In this document: one piece after another, positions 5,565-7,618 of the stretch
Numbering within the stretch: the stretch's first letter is position 1
Layout of the letters: each line of letters opens with the position of its first letter
Origin: Bacillota bacterium
Lineage (GTDB): Bacteria > Bacillota > Clostridia > Peptostreptococcales > Thermotaleaceae
Assembly (NCBI GenBank): GCA_023623095.1
Contig: JAMNXX010000145.1
Span: 1-7,618, forward strand
Direction of reading: 5' to 3'
DNA length: 7,618 bases
Translations under genes and position numbers: made by a program
The notes under the pieces: model-generated
Databases searched by the model: none
The model's input: only the letters and a program-made list of their open reading frames with translations
What the model was told of the DNA's origin: nothing

Positions 5565-6035
5565 TTATTCTTTCTGTTGGGGGATAAATAATGTAACGAT
5601 TTTATATTGGCTTGAATTTGGATTCTTTTTGTTTCTTTTATCGCGAATATATTCTTTCACCTTGTTTTTTAAAATTTCTGTCAGCTCCTGCTTTTCCAAT
5701 TCTGTCAAAAAACAGAATTCATCAGCAGAAAAATCTTCTATTTCCTCTGTTCCGCTGCTTATATGTTTCGCGATCAGAAATGTCTTCGCAGAAGGCAAAT
5801 AATATTTTTCAACGATCCCCTGCTTCACTTTTTCATCAACAAGCTGTAAGATGCCTGCCCGATGCAAAACCTTGATATGATAATTTACTTTTGCATGAGG
5901 TTCATTCATCTTCTCTGCGATCTGCTTTGCAGTAGCAGGCTTTTCCCCTTCAAAGCATTTTAAAATCTCCAGTCGGTAAGATTTAGAATTCTATTTTATT
6001 TTTTCTAAATCGTACAATACAAGAACATCTTCCAT
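5565..6035 (-). pseudogene. ArsR-like winged-helix regulator interrupted by an in-frame TAG
   Basis: From the ATG at 6035, with AAGGAG (6043-6048) 7 bases upstream, the frame gives MEDVLVLYDLEKIK, then TAG at 5993-5991 (codon 15), then continues in the same frame to TAA at 5567-5565: 156 positions in all. The part after the stop is a good ArsR/HTH domain: SYRLEILKCF (helix 1, 19-28), PATAKQIAEKM (33-43), NEPHAKVNYHIKVLHRAGIL (recognition helix region, 44-63), then a wing (64-80) and a charged C-terminal part. Spacing across the TAG matches the family pattern IK-x-x-S-x-x-x-R-L-E-I-L, so this is a point substitution, not an indel. The first ATG after it (5909) would remove the first half of the HTH domain. 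It would bind DNA as a repressor if intact. Alternatives: sequencing error, read-through, or a non-ATG internal start. It follows the PP2C gene on the same strand, 107 bases downstream. Confidence 0.72.
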
Positions 6036-6042
6036 ACAGTAG

Positions 6043-6048
6043 CTCCTT
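6043..6048 (-). promoter_or_regulatory. Ribosome binding site of the interrupted regulator gene
   Basis: AAGGAG on the minus strand, 7 bases before the ATG at 6035. It shows that translation was designed to begin upstream of the in-frame TAG, not at the later ATG at 5909, which has no comparable site. Confidence 0.75.
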
Positions 6049-6142
6049 TTTTTCAAGCTTATTCCGTTCGATTTTATTGGCAAAACCGAGGGATGTAATT
6101 ATCTAAATGAAACCAAATTTTCCGAAAAATAAATACTGGAAA

Positions 6143-7618
6143 TTAAGCCTCCATAATAAAATAGGTAATATCATCATCATATCTCATTTTGTCGGATTCT
6201 TTAAAAATCTTCTTCAAGATGGTTTGGTTTAAAGTATGCAAATCAGCATTTCTATTTTCTTGCAGCAATCGGATTAGTTCTGATTTTCCCATCAATGCAT
6301 TTTCTTTAAAACTTTCTGCCAAACCATCTGTATAAAAAATCACCCGATCTCCTTTTTCTAATTTAACTTCTGCATTTGTAAATTCTGGTATGTAGAGATC
6401 TCCAAGTTTACAAATAGGGAAACCTTTGCTTTGATTTAATATTTCTACTTCTCCCCCTGCCCTAACCAATATGGGCTCAACATTCATTCCCCCAGAGCAA
6501 TAGGACAATATCCTATTCTTCCTATGGTAAATGGCTTTAAAAATTACAATATACATGTCGCTTGGAAAATTCCACTCGTTAAATTTTCTATAGAATTGAA
6601 GCAATGTTTTTGCCGGTGATAATTTTTTCCCCTGCTCCCCTTGCTCATCTACCGGTATCATCGCTCTATCTGCAAACACTGTCATCATCGCAGCAGAAAC
6701 ACCATGTCCGGATACATCTGCAATATACATCCCGATAAAATCATCATCGATGGGATGAATTTGATAAAAATCTCCGCTCAACGATTCACATGGAATATAT
6801 CCGGACACAAATTTTACATCATGAATATTTATTTCCATAGGTGGGAGCAGCGTTTCTTGAATCCTTTTTGCATACTCTAACTCCTCAAGCATCTTTTGAT
6901 TTGCTCTTCTAATTTCAAACGTTCTTTTTTCGATAACCTTTTCCAAATCCTCCGCATATAATTTCAGTTGATTCCTTGCCTTGTCTGCTTGCGCATAAGG
7001 ATGATCCAAATTAAAAACAAATATTCCTCTAAAAATCATAAACAATCCAATCAATCGATATGTGTGTCCAATAAAATTATAGCTGCAGCATTCTCCACTT
7101 CGCAAAATAAAAGCAATTTCGGCAAAAGCACTTAAAGCCGCTCCAGTTGCGATCTTTAGAAAAGATTTGTCTCTTGTGTGATGATAATCTTTGATATATA
7201 AAATGCTGACAGCACTAAATAATATCGCTACAACATATCCTAAAAATATTTTTGACTGGCTGAATGGGACAAAAGAAAAATTAAGGGAATACGTCTTGTA
7301 TATTGAAAAATAAGAGAGCAAACAAACCAATCCAATGCTGCCTAGCAAAAAATAATTTCGATTCCTTTTGATAGTCTTTTTATAATGAACCAACGCACAG
7401 CAGAACATCCCCACAGAAAGAATCAATCTTGATAACAGCCAGATATTTTCCGCTCTCGCAAACAAACTATCTTTTAATATATAAAATGTTCTCATATACG
7501 TGACCATGTGAATAAAGTTCAAACAGCCCACGATAAAAAATAGATTAAAATTAATCAATCTTCGAATCCGATTCTCTTTTGCATACGTATAATAAGTGAT
7601 CGAGAAGACAATAAAACA
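6143..7618 (-). CDS. MASE3-type membrane sensor with SpoIIE/RsbU-like PP2C phosphatase domain, 5' end outside window
   Basis: The frame stays open to the right edge, so the visible 491 residues lack the true start; the in-frame TTG at 7558 has no good ribosome binding site and is internal. Numbering from the edge, about seven membrane helices lie in residues 1-204, including CLNFIHMVTY (32-41), as in the MASE3 membrane sensor domain. A coiled coil follows (about 207-258, ending AKRIQETLLPP, typical before this phosphatase). Then comes the PP2C domain: SGDFYQI (281-287), IADVSGHGVSAAMM (299-312), FYTDGLAES (428-436) and DDDITYFIM (481-489), with metal-binding aspartates at 283, 301, 431 and 481-483. 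Such proteins dephosphorylate a Ser/Thr phosphoprotein, usually an anti-sigma-factor antagonist, in response to a membrane signal. The helices probably sense a small molecule or membrane state; ligand and target are unknown. No partner (SpoIIAA/SpoIIAB-like) is in the window. Confidence 0.88.
   Translation of the reverse strand, partial: CFIVFSITYYTYAKENRIRRLINFNLFFIVGCLNFIHMVTYMRTFYILKDSLFARAENIWLLSRLILSVGMFCCALVHYKKTIKRNRNYFLLGSIGLVCLLSYFSIYKTYSLNFSFVPFSQSKIFLGYVVAILFSAVSILYIKDYHHTRDKSFLKIATGAALSAFAEIAFILRSGECCSYNFIGHTYRLIGLFMIFRGIFVFNLDHPYAQADKARNQLKLYAEDLEKVIEKRTFEIRRANQKMLEELEYAKRIQETLLPPMEINIHDVKFVSGYIPCESLSGDFYQIHPIDDDFIGMYIADVSGHGVSAAMMTVFADRAMIPVDEQGEQGKKLSPAKTLLQFYRKFNEWNFPSDMYIVIFKAIYHRKNRILSYCSGGMNVEPILVRAGGEVEILNQSKGFPICKLGDLYIPEFTNAEVKLEKGDRVIFYTDGLAESFKENALMGKSELIRLLQENRNADLHTLNQTILKKIFKESDKMRYDDDITYFIMEA

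Noticed and set aside
5554..5875. Plus-strand open frames opposite the regulator gene
   Set aside because: The minus strand carries the recognisable winged-helix protein; the plus-strand translations are Phe/Ser-rich shadows.
7556..7558. TTG at 7558 as the start of the phosphatase gene
   Set aside because: The frame continues upstream to the window edge with convincing membrane-protein sequence (for example IVFSITYYTYA), so the gene is partial.

Overview
The window is AT-rich DNA with strong AGGAGG-type ribosome binding sites, short intergenic hairpin terminators, and protein families typical of anaerobic, spore-forming Bacillota. The best guess is class Clostridia. No genus can be named from the sequence alone. 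There are no rRNAs, tRNAs, insertion sequences or CRISPR arrays.

Layout from left to right. (1) 1-133, minus strand: the first 44 codons of a Lon-like AAA+ protease, cut by the window edge. (2) 134-874: a long AT-rich intergenic region with several small dyads and an orphan 54-codon reading frame (571-735) that looks like the tail of a lost membrane-protein gene. (3) 875-3946, plus strand: a two-gene catabolic unit, an NCS1 nucleobase/hydantoin-type permease followed by a D-hydantoinase/dihydropyrimidinase. The 183 bases between them hold three inverted repeats in a row. The pair suggests uptake and ring opening of a hydantoin, dihydropyrimidine or related cyclic ureide; the carbamoyl-amino-acid hydrolase that would finish the pathway is not here. 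(4) 3989-4519, minus strand: a short type I signal peptidase, convergent with the hydantoinase and sharing its terminator region. (5) 4829-5497, plus strand: a divergent Fe/Mn superoxide dismutase with a His in the second-shell Gln position, a His/Ser/Pro-rich C-terminal tail, and a sequence upstream that fits a sigma-K promoter. This makes a spore-coat role plausible. (6) 5565-6035, minus strand: an ArsR-like winged-helix regulator interrupted by an in-frame TAG at codon 15. (7) 6143-7618, minus strand: a MASE3-type membrane domain joined by a coiled coil to a SpoIIE/RsbU-type PP2C phosphatase. Its reading frame runs off the right edge, so its true start is outside the window.

The genes are mostly separate small units; only the permease and hydantoinase clearly work together. 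No clearly new multi-gene system is visible. The best leads are the interrupted regulator, the probable spore superoxide dismutase, the stacked inverted repeats inside the hydantoin unit, and the orphan reading frame upstream of the permease.
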